Source: Polyangia bacterium (GTDB taxonomy: Bacteria > Myxococcota_A > Polyangia > Nannocystales > Nannocystaceae). From it: a DNA stretch of 64,000 nucleotides. The stretch covers positions 1-64,000 of the forward strand of contig JAUIFF010000020.1 in NCBI GenBank assembly GCA_030429545.1. The letters are read 5' to 3'. The translations under genes were made by a program, and so were the position numbers. Shown one piece after another: positions 47,857-56,487 of this stretch. The notes under the pieces were generated by a model. The model was not told where the DNA came from. It saw only the letters and a program-made list of their open reading frames with translations, and did no database searches. Position 1 is the stretch's first letter. Every line of letters starts with the position of its first letter.

Positions 47857-48428
47857 GCGCGCGGGTCTTTTTGGCCAGGCTGCGGCCCGAGAGCGGCTTG
47901 CGGTAGGCCCACTACAGCGTCGCCGCTTCGGGGTCGCAGCCTGGCCAAAAATCCGCCGCGAATCGTTGGGGAGGCTTGGTGGTTTCGATTGGGACAGTGC
48001 GCGCGGGTCTTTTGGGCCAGGTTATGGGCCCGAGAGCGGCTTGCGGTAGGCCCACTACAGCGTCGCCGCTTCGGGCTCGCACCCTGGCCAAAAATCCGCC
48101 GCGAATCGTTGGGGAGGCTTGGTGGTTTCGATTGGGACAGTGCGCGCGGGTCTTTGGGGGGCTTCGGGCCGAGAGCGGCTTGCGGTAGGCCCACTACAGC
48201 GTCGCCGCTTCGGGGTCGCACCCTGGCCAAAAATCCGCCGCGAATCGTTGGGGAGGCTTGGTGGTTTCGATTGGGACAGTGCGCGCGGGTCTTTTGGGCC
48301 AGGTTATGGGCCCGAGAGCGGCTTGCGGTAGGTCCACTACAGCGTCGCCGCTTCGGGGTCGCACCCTGGCCAAAAATCCGCCGCGAATCGTTGGGGAGGC
48401 TTGGTGGTTTCGATTGGGACAGTGCGCG
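47857..48428. repeat. Tandem array of four ~142-bp hairpin repeats
   Basis: Copies start at 47857, 47999, 48142 and 48281 with GCGCGCGGGTC. Each has a left arm (TTTTTGGCCAGGCTGCG in copy 1), a loop TTGCGGTAGGCCCACTACAGC, a right arm (CGCAGCCTGGCCAAAAA) and a tail with CCGCCGCGAATCGTTGGGG and TTGGTGGTTTCGATTGGG. Copy 1 pairs nearly perfectly over 30 bp. Copy 3 has a decayed left arm but an intact right one. The array begins 15 bp after the CHAT stop codon and precedes the LRR gene. Frames open through it are by-products of the repeat. Confidence 0.9.
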
Positions 48429-48498
48429 GGGCCTGCATGACACAACCGACGTTGGCCAGGACTCTGGGCGTGGCCCACCGAGGATCGCCACGCCGGGC

Positions 48499-49818
48499 TC
48501 AGCCTTCGTAGCAGTCTCGGAGATTTTCAGCAGTAGACTCCGAGATGTGGGGGCTCTTGAGGAGCGCTTCCCAGCCCTCCGGGCCAATGTCATTGTCTTC
48601 GTCGAGATGTAGGTCTTCCAGCTGACGCAGGAAGGGTGACTGCGCGAGATGCTTCATGCTTCGTTCCGTGACCTTGGTATCTGCCAAGACGAGGAATCCG
48701 AGCTCTGGGAAGTTCTGCCAGTGATCAACCATGGCCATCATCCCCTTGTCACCAAAGGGATTGGCTTGAATGGAGAGGTTCTCGAGCGCGGGATAGTCCC
48801 TTGCGCTGGCCAGCGCACACATTCCCTCATCACCGATGTTGTTGTCATAGATCTCGAGATCGACGACTTTCGAGAGCGCGGAGCCTGAGGCCAGAGCACC
48901 GATCCCCTCGTCACCGATCTCATTGTCGTTCAACTGGATGCTGAGTGGAGAAAAGGTGGAGTTCTGCGCCAAGGCCACCAATCCTGCGTCGCCGATCCGG
49001 TTACCGTTCATGTACAGGTGTTCTAACGCGCCGAGATCGGTCTGCTCCGCCAGTGCCCGGAGCCCCTCGTCTTCGAGATGACTGTTGTCCACATCGAGCA
49101 ACTCGAGCTGATGAACCAAGGGCCTCAACGCCCTGGCGCCCTCTGGTCCGAGCGGGTTGTTGTTCAACGAGAGCTTCTGCAGCGCCTTGGCCCCGTGGAG
49201 ATGCTCAACACCTGCGGCGTGGATATCATTGCCCCACGATGTCAACGTCTTGAGCGTCTTGAGCATCTCGGCTTCGGCCAAGGGACGCAGCCCCTCATCA
49301 GCGAGTTCGTTCTCCGACAGGTTTAGAGTTTGCAGTTGCGCGAACTTTGGGGACCGACAGATCAACTCAACCCCCTGGACGCCCATGTGAAAACGAATGA
49401 GACTCAAACCTATGACGTGCGACAGGTGAGGTGAGTCCACCAACACCTGGACACCTTCTGCGCCGGGTTCCTCATCCTCTTCGCCCTGGAGCTCGAGGTG
49501 GTTGAGGTATTGCAAGAGTGGATTGTCCGCCAACGCCTCGACCCCGGAGAGATCAACTTGGTCGCAGGGGATGCTCAGCCCGAAGCACGGCAGAGGCACG
49601 ATCTGACTGGCTTGCTCAACCTCGTCGAGGTCCGAAAAGGTCTTCAGCGTATGGAGACACAGTGGCTCCCTGAATTCAAGCACAAGTGGCAACACACTGG
49701 CCTCGTACTCGGCTCGATCGTCGTGATAGGCGCTTCTCAAGGCATCCCACAACGCGGCGATATCTGCCGTCCAGGCATTGGCGTGAAGGAGGGTTTGAAT
49801 GGTGTCGCGCATTGACAT
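48499..49818 (-). CDS. Leucine-rich-repeat protein
   Basis: About 439 residues from ATG 49818, preceded by a good purine-rich site. Residues ~1-60 (RDTIQTLLHANAWTADIAALWDALRS) resemble the short N-terminal domain often seen in myxobacterial repeat proteins. From residue ~110 on are ~12 leucine-rich repeats of the ribonuclease-inhibitor style (LNLSENELADEGLRPLAEA; LYMNGNRIGDAGLVALAQ; LEIYDNNIGDEGMCALAS). No catalytic domain and no signal peptide, so a cytoplasmic protein-protein interaction role is likely. The upstream frame continues but begins inside noncoding DNA, so the longer form is rejected. It lies in the stretch lacking the TGYA-NN-TRCA motif. Confidence 0.85.
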   Translation of the reverse strand: MSMRDTIQTLLHANAWTADIAALWDALRSAYHDDRAEYEASVLPLVLEFREPLCLHTLKTFSDLDEVEQASQIVPLPCFGLSIPCDQVDLSGVEALADNPLLQYLNHLELQGEEDEEPGAEGVQVLVDSPHLSHVIGLSLIRFHMGVQGVELICRSPKFAQLQTLNLSENELADEGLRPLAEAEMLKTLKTLTSWGNDIHAAGVEHLHGAKALQKLSLNNNPLGPEGARALRPLVHQLELLDVDNSHLEDEGLRALAEQTDLGALEHLYMNGNRIGDAGLVALAQNSTFSPLSIQLNDNEIGDEGIGALASGSALSKVVDLEIYDNNIGDEGMCALASARDYPALENLSIQANPFGDKGMMAMVDHWQNFPELGFLVLADTKVTERSMKHLAQSPFLRQLEDLHLDEDNDIGPEGWEALLKSPHISESTAENLRDCYEG

Positions 49819-49959
49819 TTTTGTTCTCGCTGGGGGGGCTGATGGATCGAGGAAACATATCGATCCATCAGACCGATGCGCAAGGACGCGCGGGGCACAA
49901 GTCGATTCAGGACTACGCGAGTTCCTGGAGCCTGTTCCCGGTCCGTGCGTGACGAAGTG

Positions 49960-50157
49960 ATGGCCAAGCCCAACGCTCGCCAGGACGCCCTCGATGCCTA
50001 CGACTGGTACCGAGAGCGAAGCCCACGAGCGGCCGAGCAAATTGCGTATGCACTCGAACAGGCGACAACGATCCGCCGCGAATCGTTGGAGAGGCTTGGT
50101 GGTTCGATTCTTCGTCGCTGTATCAACTGCGTACGCGAGTCTCCAACCTGTTCGTGA
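49960..50157 (+). pseudogene. ParE/RelE-like toxin fragment fused to a repeat remnant
   Basis: A 65-residue frame starting MAKPNARQDALDAYDWYRERS. Its first ~36 residues match the N-terminal helix region of ParE/RelE toxins (AxxDxxDWYxERSPRAAEQIAYALEQA). From 50071 the DNA switches to a hairpin-repeat tail (CCGCCGCGAATCGTTGGAGAGG), after which no toxin beta-sheet or catalytic residues remain. Full-length ParE is ~95-110 residues, so this is a truncated copy and probably inactive. No antitoxin gene is adjacent. Confidence 0.6.
50071..50110. repeat. Tail fragment of the ~142-bp hairpin repeat
   Basis: Matches the conserved tail of the 47.86-kb array (CCGCCGCGAATCGTTGG, then GGCTTGGTGG) with a few changes. 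It stands alone, about 1.6 kb from the array, and is placed inside the ParE-like frame. Confidence 0.7.
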
Positions 50158-51138
50158 GTTCCCCACTGAACTCGCCGCGGTCGCTCAGCCACCGCAAGGC
50201 GTCACGCAGCGTTTCCTCTAGGGGGCGGGGCGAGAGCCCGAAGTCTCGTTGTGTCTTCTCCACGTTGTACCAAGCGTAGCGCCCGATCATGTCGCGGGCG
50301 GCTCTGGGCGAGGCGGTGATCTCCCGTCCGAGCAATCGCTGGAGTCCAGCGACGCCAGCGCGACGATGAGGCTCCGTGGCAGGTTGAGATGTCGCGTCTG
50401 CTTCCCGGTGTACGTGGCGAGCGCTTGTGCGACCTCGCGGCTGCTTGTGTTGGCACCGCCGAGGATGTAGCGCTCACCGACGCGACCTGCGTCGACGGCT
50501 TGCACGAGGGTCCGCGCGACATCTCGGACGTCGACGATGTTGATCCCGCCGTTCATGCTGGGCATCGATCGATCGGTCAGGCCGCGGATCACCCCCATCG
50601 CGGGGCCGATGCGGTAGTCATGCGGACCGATGACGTAGGTTGGGCACAAGCAGATGAGCGGGACCCCGAGCGTGGTCGCCAACTTCCACGCGCGGCGCTC
50701 GGAGCGGAGCTTGGCGACGAAATACGCGTCGGTCACGCCGTCGCTCCACGAGCACTCGTCGAGTGGCACTGGGTGATCGTTAAAACCGACCGCAACCATG
50801 GAGCTGACATGCACTACCCGGCGCAGGCCATGGTCTGCGGCCGCGCGCAGCACGTTCTCCACGCCAGTGACAGCCAGCTGCGCGACAGTCTCGACATCGA
50901 GACCGTGGGTTTTCAAGATCGCAGCTAGGTGAATCACCGCGTCGCAGCCTTCAGCGGCGGCATGCACCGCGTCGGCGTCGCGTATGTCGCCGTAGCGATA
51001 GCGCAGCCCCAGGGGATCGAGTCCTTCGGTGTTTGAAGTCTCGCGGACCATTGGGACTGGTTCATGCTCCCGCGCCACCAGCTCGCGGATCACGTTGCAG
51101 CCGATATGGCCGTTGGCACCTGTCACAAGGACGCGCAT
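50123..51138 (-). pseudogene. NAD-dependent epimerase/dehydratase with a frameshift near its C-terminus
   Basis: The N-terminal frame (51138 to 50287) is a typical short-chain epimerase: VLVTGANGHIGCNVIRELV is the nucleotide loop and YFVAKLRSERR sits where the active-site Lys is expected. It runs out of frame near 50351-50360. The expected C-terminus (GLQRLLGREITASPRAARDMIGRYAWYNVEKTQRDFGLSPRPLEETLRDALRWL) continues in the next frame to 50123. One lost base would restore it. This is either a real pseudogene or an assembly error. It starts one base after the stop of the following epimerase gene, with which it would be co-transcribed and translationally coupled. Confidence 0.7.
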
Positions 51139-52218
51139 TCAATCACCCGTATCCTGCATTTTGAAAGTGGTGCGGATAACCTCGGCCATCGAGTTCGAAT
51201 CCGGCTCGTGGATGTTGAGGAAAGGCGATTGACTCGCTAGGCGGCGGGCGATCATCGGCGCGAGCAGCCGCAATAGGTACCGCGACAGCCCAGCCTGCGA
51301 GCGCATGAAATCGAGGTAGTCCGCGAAGCTGTGCCGCTGGTAGTTGAGCGCTGCCTGGGAAGGACCTGTGTCGACCCAGTCCTCCGCGTACCAGGCCGCG
51401 TCGCAGGCCGGATCTGCGCGGCGAAAGGCTGCTTTCGGGATCGGGCGCAGACCGAGCGCCTCCATGTTCGTGCGGTGGTAGTCGTAGGCGATCACGCGGC
51501 AGTCGTGCTCCGGCCCACCGAGCGCGAAGCAGCATCCTGCAACGTCGGCCTCAACGGCGCGAGCCAACGCCAGACCGGCGTCCCGGCTGTCGAGGAGGTG
51601 CTCCCGACGGGAGGGTGGGAGGAGGAAGAAGAACCGCAAGAACGCGGGGTCGCGGCCCCAGCTCTTATCCGTAGCGAGCACCGCCGGCAGGCGCAGGATG
51701 GTCCACTCGAGGCCGCTTTGGCGCAGGGTTTGCTCCGCCCACACCTTGTGACGGCCGTAGTTGTCGAGCGGCGCGGTCGGTGTTTCGCCTGTCAGCGGCG
51801 CGAGCTTGCGATGCGGATTTCGTGGTCCGTGAACTGTATAGGACGATACCAGGACCACACGCGGCGGCAGTTCGAGACGCTTGCACGCTGACAGCAGGTG
51901 ATTGGTGCCGTCGACATTCACCGCGCGGGCGAGCTCGGGATTGACATAAGCCAACGGCGCGATCACGGCGGCGACGTGAAGCACGACCTCGGGACGCGCC
52001 GCCTCGACGATCGCGTGCACGCGCTCGCGCTCGCGAAGGTCACCCCAACAACACGAGAACCGAGCGCCGCGGGCCTGCAGCCGTGCCGCGCGTCGACGAT
52101 TTGCTTTGGTATCGAGATCAAACGCGTGGACCTCGTGACCCAGGGCCAGAAGCTGCTCGATCGCGTGTGCACCGACGTTGCCGAACGCCCCGGTCAACAG
52201 TACCCGCGCCCCGGTCAT
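51139..52218 (-). CDS. NAD-dependent epimerase/dehydratase
   Basis: A 359-residue extended-SDR protein. The nucleotide loop is VLLTGAFGNVGAHAIEQLL near residue 6. An active-site Tyr-x-x-x-Lys-like segment is YGRHKVWAEQ near residue 152. A C-terminal half with HLLDSRDAGLALARAV follows. It belongs to the UDP-sugar epimerase or sterol-dehydrogenase-like group; the substrate is unclear. It ends one base before the start of the second, frameshifted epimerase, so they formed one operon. The upstream ~310 bp are gene-free. Confidence 0.8.
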   Translation of the reverse strand: MTGARVLLTGAFGNVGAHAIEQLLALGHEVHAFDLDTKANRRRAARLQARGARFSCCWGDLRERERVHAIVEAARPEVVLHVAAVIAPLAYVNPELARAVNVDGTNHLLSACKRLELPPRVVLVSSYTVHGPRNPHRKLAPLTGETPTAPLDNYGRHKVWAEQTLRQSGLEWTILRLPAVLATDKSWGRDPAFLRFFFLLPPSRREHLLDSRDAGLALARAVEADVAGCCFALGGPEHDCRVIAYDYHRTNMEALGLRPIPKAAFRRADPACDAAWYAEDWVDTGPSQAALNYQRHSFADYLDFMRSQAGLSRYLLRLLAPMIARRLASQSPFLNIHEPDSNSMAEVIRTTFKMQDTGD

Positions 52219-52532
52219 GACGCTTGGCCTCGCATCGTCCGAGCGGCGCGCCGACGAAGGGGGTAATTCAAAACTACTAACTTAGAAATGTTCATTCAAC
52301 GACGGCGCAAGATACCAGCTCGCCGCCGCTATCGCTAGCCGTAGCGACGGTCATCGCCGTTGACGTACATGCCGTTCAGGTCCTTCAGGTCGAGGTCGCG
52401 GCTGGCTCGGGCGCGTATCGACGCGTTCGGTCGCACTGTCCGGCCCTGCAGGTACGTCGCGCCTGCCTCAACGACATCCGCCCTCTTCCGGCTTCGCGTT
52501 GCTCTCTTCGCCGCGTCCTCCCGAGGCCCTGC
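52219..52532. other. Gene-free stretch upstream of the epimerase pair
   Basis: No convincing gene or terminator. A minus-strand frame (52338-52520) encodes a 57-codon, Arg-rich piece ending in DLDLKDLNGMYVNGDDRRYG with no ATG; it may be a remnant of an older gene but I cannot assign it. The A/T-rich part near 52270-52300 could contain the epimerase promoter. Confidence 0.35.
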
Positions 52533-53984
52533 CTAGCCGTTGCACATCCCGTCGAAAACCAGCCATACGTCGACACCGATACTCGGATCGTTGCTCGACG
52601 ACTCTGCGTCGTACTGGACGAAGTCGGGCAACCCGTCATCTCGCATGTCGAGGACCGAATGGTACCCGTTGCTCAGAACATTAGCGGGGTAGGGAATCGA
52701 CCACTGCTGGCCCGCACCTGCAAAACCACTCCCATCATTTTCGAACACCAACCACACGTCCGTGCCGATACTTGGATCGTTGCTGGTCGACTCTGCGTCG
52801 TATTGCGTGAAGTCGGGCAGGCCGTCGCCGGTCATATCGAGTACTGCATGGTACCCATTGCTCAGGACATTGGCGGGATATGGGATAGACCATTGTGCAC
52901 CGGTCGTCGCAAACCCGCTCCCGGTGTTTTCAAACACAAGCCAAAAGTCGGTACCGATACTCGGGTCGTTACTTGTGGACTCTGCGTCGTACTGGACAAA
53001 GTCCGGCAGCTGGTCATTGTTCATATCGAGGACGGTGTGATATCCATTGCTCAGGACATTGGCGGGGTACGGGATGACCCACGTTGTGCCGGTTTGGGCA
53101 AAGCCCGAGCCAGTATTCTCGAACACCAACCAGTGTCCGTTGCCGATTTCAGGGTCGTTGCTCGAAGCTTCACCGTCGTACTGCACGAAGTCTGGTAAAC
53201 CGTCACCCGTCATGTCCAGGACAGCGTGGTAGCCGTTACTTAGAACATTGGCGGCATAGGGGATCGGCCACTTGATATCCGAGGTGGCAAAACCATTGCC
53301 TTCATTGGTAAACAACAGCCAGTAGTCCACACCGATCGCAGGGTCGTTGCTGGTTGACTCTGCGTCGTATTGGATAAAGTCAGGCAAATGGTCGTTGTCG
53401 AAGTCGAGGACGGCATGGTAGCCATTGCTTAGAACATTGGCGGGGTAGGGGATCGTCCACTGGGCACCGTTGCCGGTAAATGCACTGCCGGTGTTGGCGA
53501 AATTCAGCCAGTATTGCACACCGATGTCGGGGTCGTTACTCGAAGACTCGCCATCGTATTGAACGAAGTCCGGCAGGTGATCCCCATCGATGTCGAGGAC
53601 GGCATGGTAGCCGTTGGCGAGAACATTTGCGGGGTAGGGGATCGACCATTGGGCAGGAGCGTTGTCGAAGTTGGTACCGGGGCACACGGGCTCGCCCGTG
53701 GTCGCGGTTTCGCTGTCGGTTTCGCTGCTCCCGGAGTCGGTTTCTCCAGTCGATGTGGTTTGCGTTGTGGTTTGAGTGTCTGGACCGGATGTCCCGGGCC
53801 CCTGCGTGGTCTGCGAATCAGACGTGTCGGTCTCGGAAGTCTGGTTGCCCTCGGTTGTACTGGGGCCCTGTGTTGAGCCGGTTCCTTCCGTTTCGGCGTC
53901 TGTTCCCGGGTTGGAGCAACCGCAGATCCCGGTGAGTGCCAACAGGACAGTGCTCAGTTTGCAGCGTGAGGCGACGCGTGACAT
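52533..53984 (-). CDS. Lipoprotein with six VCBS/FG-GAP-like repeats
   Basis: About 483 residues from ATG 53984. The signal ends TGICGC, a lipobox. After a Thr/Ser/Glu-rich linker to ~100 come six ~59-residue units, each with W(S/T)IPYPANVLSNGYHAVLD, a metal-binding type loop (D-G-D/N-x-L-P-D-F) and a Q-Y-D-x-E-S-T-S-N-D-P tail. This resembles the VCBS/FG-GAP repeats of integrin-like or extracellular Ca-binding proteins, with the Asp ladder typical of beta-propeller blades. The units are very similar at the DNA level (period about 177 bp). Likely surface attachment; no enzyme domain. The upstream ATG at 54053 adds a short extension. Confidence 0.82.
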   Translation of the reverse strand: MSRVASRCKLSTVLLALTGICGCSNPGTDAETEGTGSTQGPSTTEGNQTSETDTSDSQTTQGPGTSGPDTQTTTQTTSTGETDSGSSETDSETATTGEPVCPGTNFDNAPAQWSIPYPANVLANGYHAVLDIDGDHLPDFVQYDGESSSNDPDIGVQYWLNFANTGSAFTGNGAQWTIPYPANVLSNGYHAVLDFDNDHLPDFIQYDAESTSNDPAIGVDYWLLFTNEGNGFATSDIKWPIPYAANVLSNGYHAVLDMTGDGLPDFVQYDGEASSNDPEIGNGHWLVFENTGSGFAQTGTTWVIPYPANVLSNGYHTVLDMNNDQLPDFVQYDAESTSNDPSIGTDFWLVFENTGSGFATTGAQWSIPYPANVLSNGYHAVLDMTGDGLPDFTQYDAESTSNDPSIGTDVWLVFENDGSGFAGAGQQWSIPYPANVLSNGYHSVLDMRDDGLPDFVQYDAESSSNDPSIGVDVWLVFDGMCNG

Positions 53985-54379
53985 CGCGCGATGATAGGCA
54001 ACTTCGGCGCGATGTCTTCTACAAAATTCGGCTTCAACTGAGAGTGTACACACATGTATTTCGACTCCGAGTGCGTGTACGGTTCAGCAAGTTTGAAGAG
54101 TCATGTTCGTTGTGAACAAAGGACTTGCGAGCGGTGTTATGGTGGGGCCGCTCCTGCGTGAACCCCGACCAACAGTGTGAATCCGTCGCAGGGCATCGTC
54201 GGCTTACATGAGAAGCTGTTCGTGGGGACATGTCGATCGACGCCCGTGCGTCGGGTCGAGACTCCCTACATACCTGGTATGTCGGTCGTGGAATCGGCAC
54301 ACAATTGCTCGAGCGTTTTCAACAGCGTGCACGGGAGTGTCTATGACCCTTTTCGGGCCGGTAAGCATATCTTGCTCCC
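53985..54379. other. Gene-free stretch between lipoprotein and hydrolase genes
   Basis: A 395-bp gap. I find no gene, RNA or clear hairpin terminator in it. Confidence 0.4.
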
Positions 54380-55282
54380 TTACCAGGTCCCGAGTAACGT
54401 CGGCAGCATTGCCTCGGCGACCTGTGCGGGGCACTCTTCGTGGACAAAGAGCTTGGCTTTGGGCACCACGTGCAGGCGCGCGTTGGCAAAGGTGTCGACC
54501 ATCTCTCGCGCCCAGGCCACGGGAAAAAACGGATCGTGTTCCCCCCACACCAGTTGTACGGGTACGTCGATGCGTTGGTGTACCTGCGCCAACTCGGTGA
54601 CATACTTGGTGTCGAAGCTGTGCACGAGCTGGCCGGCTGCCCAACGGCGTGAGGCGTCGTCGTGTAGCGGGGCGAGGAAGAACTCCTCGAACGCACCGTC
54701 GATCAGGGTGAGGTCGGCAAAGCAATCGCCCAGCAAAAACCGACTGCGGCGTAGGCTCTTGCGCATCACCGCCCAGCCCAACAGCGATGCGAATCCAGGC
54801 AGCTTGGCCATCAGTAAGAACTGGCGAAACCGCCAATTGAGCCCCTGGGGTTGCTCGGTGTTCACCAGCCCCATGGCGCGCAACCGGGGATCGCCGGCGA
54901 CCGCGTGGCGGGCAATCATGCCGCCGCTGTCGTGGCCGACGACGGCGTAGTTTTTGAGGTCGAGCAGATCGACGACCCGGCGAATGCTGCGGATGTGATG
55001 CTCGAGGCTGATCGGCGTGGCGCGGTCAAACCGGCTGTCTCCCGCACCTACGAGGTCGAGCACGTGGCAGGTGACGTGCGGGGCGAGGTGGGGTAGCAGC
55101 CCCCGAAACGTCGCGCCGCTCACCGGCCATCCGTGCACAAACAGGACATCGGGGCCAGTACCAACTCGGCGGTAGGCGATTTGTCCGCCCTCGACGTCGA
55201 GGTACCGCTCGGGGGCGCGGCGAAAGAGGTCTTCGGCGTGGTCGATTTGAAAGTTGGTCGGGGCTTCAATGCGTGCGTTCAT
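54380..55282 (-). CDS. Alpha/beta hydrolase with Asp nucleophile
   Basis: A 300-residue protein of the alpha/beta hydrolase fold: oxyanion-loop HGWP, the nucleophile elbow GHDSGGM (Asp rather than Ser), and the acid/base region GEHDPFFPVAW and a final His near KLFVHEEC. An Asp nucleophile and GHDSGG indicate the epoxide hydrolase or haloalkane-dehalogenase-like group. The substrate is unproven. Start at ATG 55282 (MNARIEAP); an ATG four codons upstream is also possible. It is divergent from an XRE regulator with only ~85 bp between, the usual layout for local control. Confidence 0.82.
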   Translation of the reverse strand: MNARIEAPTNFQIDHAEDLFRRAPERYLDVEGGQIAYRRVGTGPDVLFVHGWPVSGATFRGLLPHLAPHVTCHVLDLVGAGDSRFDRATPISLEHHIRSIRRVVDLLDLKNYAVVGHDSGGMIARHAVAGDPRLRAMGLVNTEQPQGLNWRFRQFLLMAKLPGFASLLGWAVMRKSLRRSRFLLGDCFADLTLIDGAFEEFFLAPLHDDASRRWAAGQLVHSFDTKYVTELAQVHQRIDVPVQLVWGEHDPFFPVAWAREMVDTFANARLHVVPKAKLFVHEECPAQVAEAMLPTLLGTW

Positions 55283-55369
55283 GGTGATGACCACAGCATG
55301 GGCTGGGTGCCGGCGCCATTACCTGCGCAGGTAGGTGACGACATTTGCCCGATCGTCTAGGTTGCAGCA

Positions 55370-56197
55370 ATGCCGACCCAGGACCATCGTACCGGGCTTT
55401 ACCCCGCATTACTCAAACACTGGCGAGGTCAGCGGGGCCTGAGCCAACTCGACCTTGCATTGGCTGCCGACGTTTCGAGCCGCCACATCTCGTTTCTCGA
55501 GACCGGGCGCTCGGCCCCCAGCGCCGAGATGGTGGTGCGCCTCGCGACCGCGCTCGATGTGCCGTTGCGACACGCCAACGGCATGTTGCAGGCCGCCGGT
55601 CACGACCCGGTGTACCCCGAACCCGCCGCCGGCGAGGGTCTGCCTCCCGAGATCGCCGAGGTACTGCGCCTGATGAAGGAGCATCACGAGCCGTTTCCGC
55701 TGGTGGTGATCGACCACAAGTACGACGTGGTTGACCTCAACGGCGGAGCCCAAGCCCTGTTTGGGTTGGTGGTCGACGACCTCGCGGCCACACTCGCCGG
55801 GGGTCTCAATCTCATTCGCCTCACGTTCGATCCGCACGGGGTCAAACACGCGATCGTCAACTTCGACGAAGTCGGCCGCACGCTGCTGTGGCGGGTGCAA
55901 CGGGAGGTCCTCGCCAGCCCCAACGACAACCCCCTGCGCGCCATCCTCGAGGAGGTCCTCGCCCTCCCCACCGTCGCCGATGATTGGCGCGAGGCCGACC
56001 TCACCGCAGTGTCTTCGCCGGTGCTGCCTGTGAAGCTACGGGCCGGTGAGCAGGTCCTCGAGTTCATCACCATGGTCACCGCCTTCCAGGCTCCCCAGGC
56101 GGTCGCCCTTGACGAGCTGCGGATCGAGACGTGGTTTCCGGGCAACGCAGCCACGGCGGAGGCTTGTCGGGCGTTGGTGGGTATGCCACGGGGCTGA
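55370..56197 (+). CDS. XRE-family transcriptional regulator with C-terminal MmyB-like domain
   Basis: A 275-residue regulator. The helix-turn-helix of the XRE type is at residues ~15-70 (RGQRGLSQLDLALAADVSSRHISFLETGRSAP). The C-terminal ~185 residues match the MmyB-like ligand-binding fold (PFPLVVIDHKYDVVDLNGGAQALFG, later ANPLRAILEEVLAL-type segments), which in family members senses a hydrophobic ligand. It is probably a local repressor or activator of the divergent alpha/beta hydrolase through the ~85-bp shared promoter region. Confidence 0.82.
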   Translation: MPTQDHRTGLYPALLKHWRGQRGLSQLDLALAADVSSRHISFLETGRSAPSAEMVVRLATALDVPLRHANGMLQAAGHDPVYPEPAAGEGLPPEIAEVLRLMKEHHEPFPLVVIDHKYDVVDLNGGAQALFGLVVDDLAATLAGGLNLIRLTFDPHGVKHAIVNFDEVGRTLLWRVQREVLASPNDNPLRAILEEVLALPTVADDWREADLTAVSSPVLPVKLRAGEQVLEFITMVTAFQAPQAVALDELRIETWFPGNAATAEACRALVGMPRG

Positions 56198-56487
56198 CCT
56201 GTCAAGCTTACACCAAGGCCAAACTCCGAAATTTTATTTGCATCTACATTACAATTGAAGAGCTTGCGATTGATCGACCGTTGAGTCCACGGTCCCAAGC
56301 TCGGATGGAGTCAACCGACACGCGGATAATGGGGTTCGGTCTTCGCAGGCCAGGGGCGAACATCGGGCGTTGTCGTGGCTCCTGCGAAAGATTGCGCTCG
56401 CAGACCACAACTCGCCAACGAGCTCCTTTCATCGGTGTTGGGCTGGCGCCGATTCGTATTCACTCGCGTAGTGGCACTTCTCGGTCT
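56198..56487. other. Gene-free stretch before the ybaN-like gene
   Basis: No gene. It contains one TGYA-NN-TRCA copy at 56239-56248, the first after a 9.2-kb absence. Confidence 0.4.

Noticed and set aside
47857..48428. CRISPR array
   Set aside because: Units are ~142 bp with no unique spacers and no cas gene nearby; the internal inverted arms point to a hairpin repeat.
47793..48593. A 266-residue protein of identical repeats
   Set aside because: It is the translation of the tandem hairpin array, not a gene.
52338..52520. Small Arg-rich gene
   Set aside because: No start codon, no family pattern, and the coding signal is weak; kept only as a note in the gap entry.
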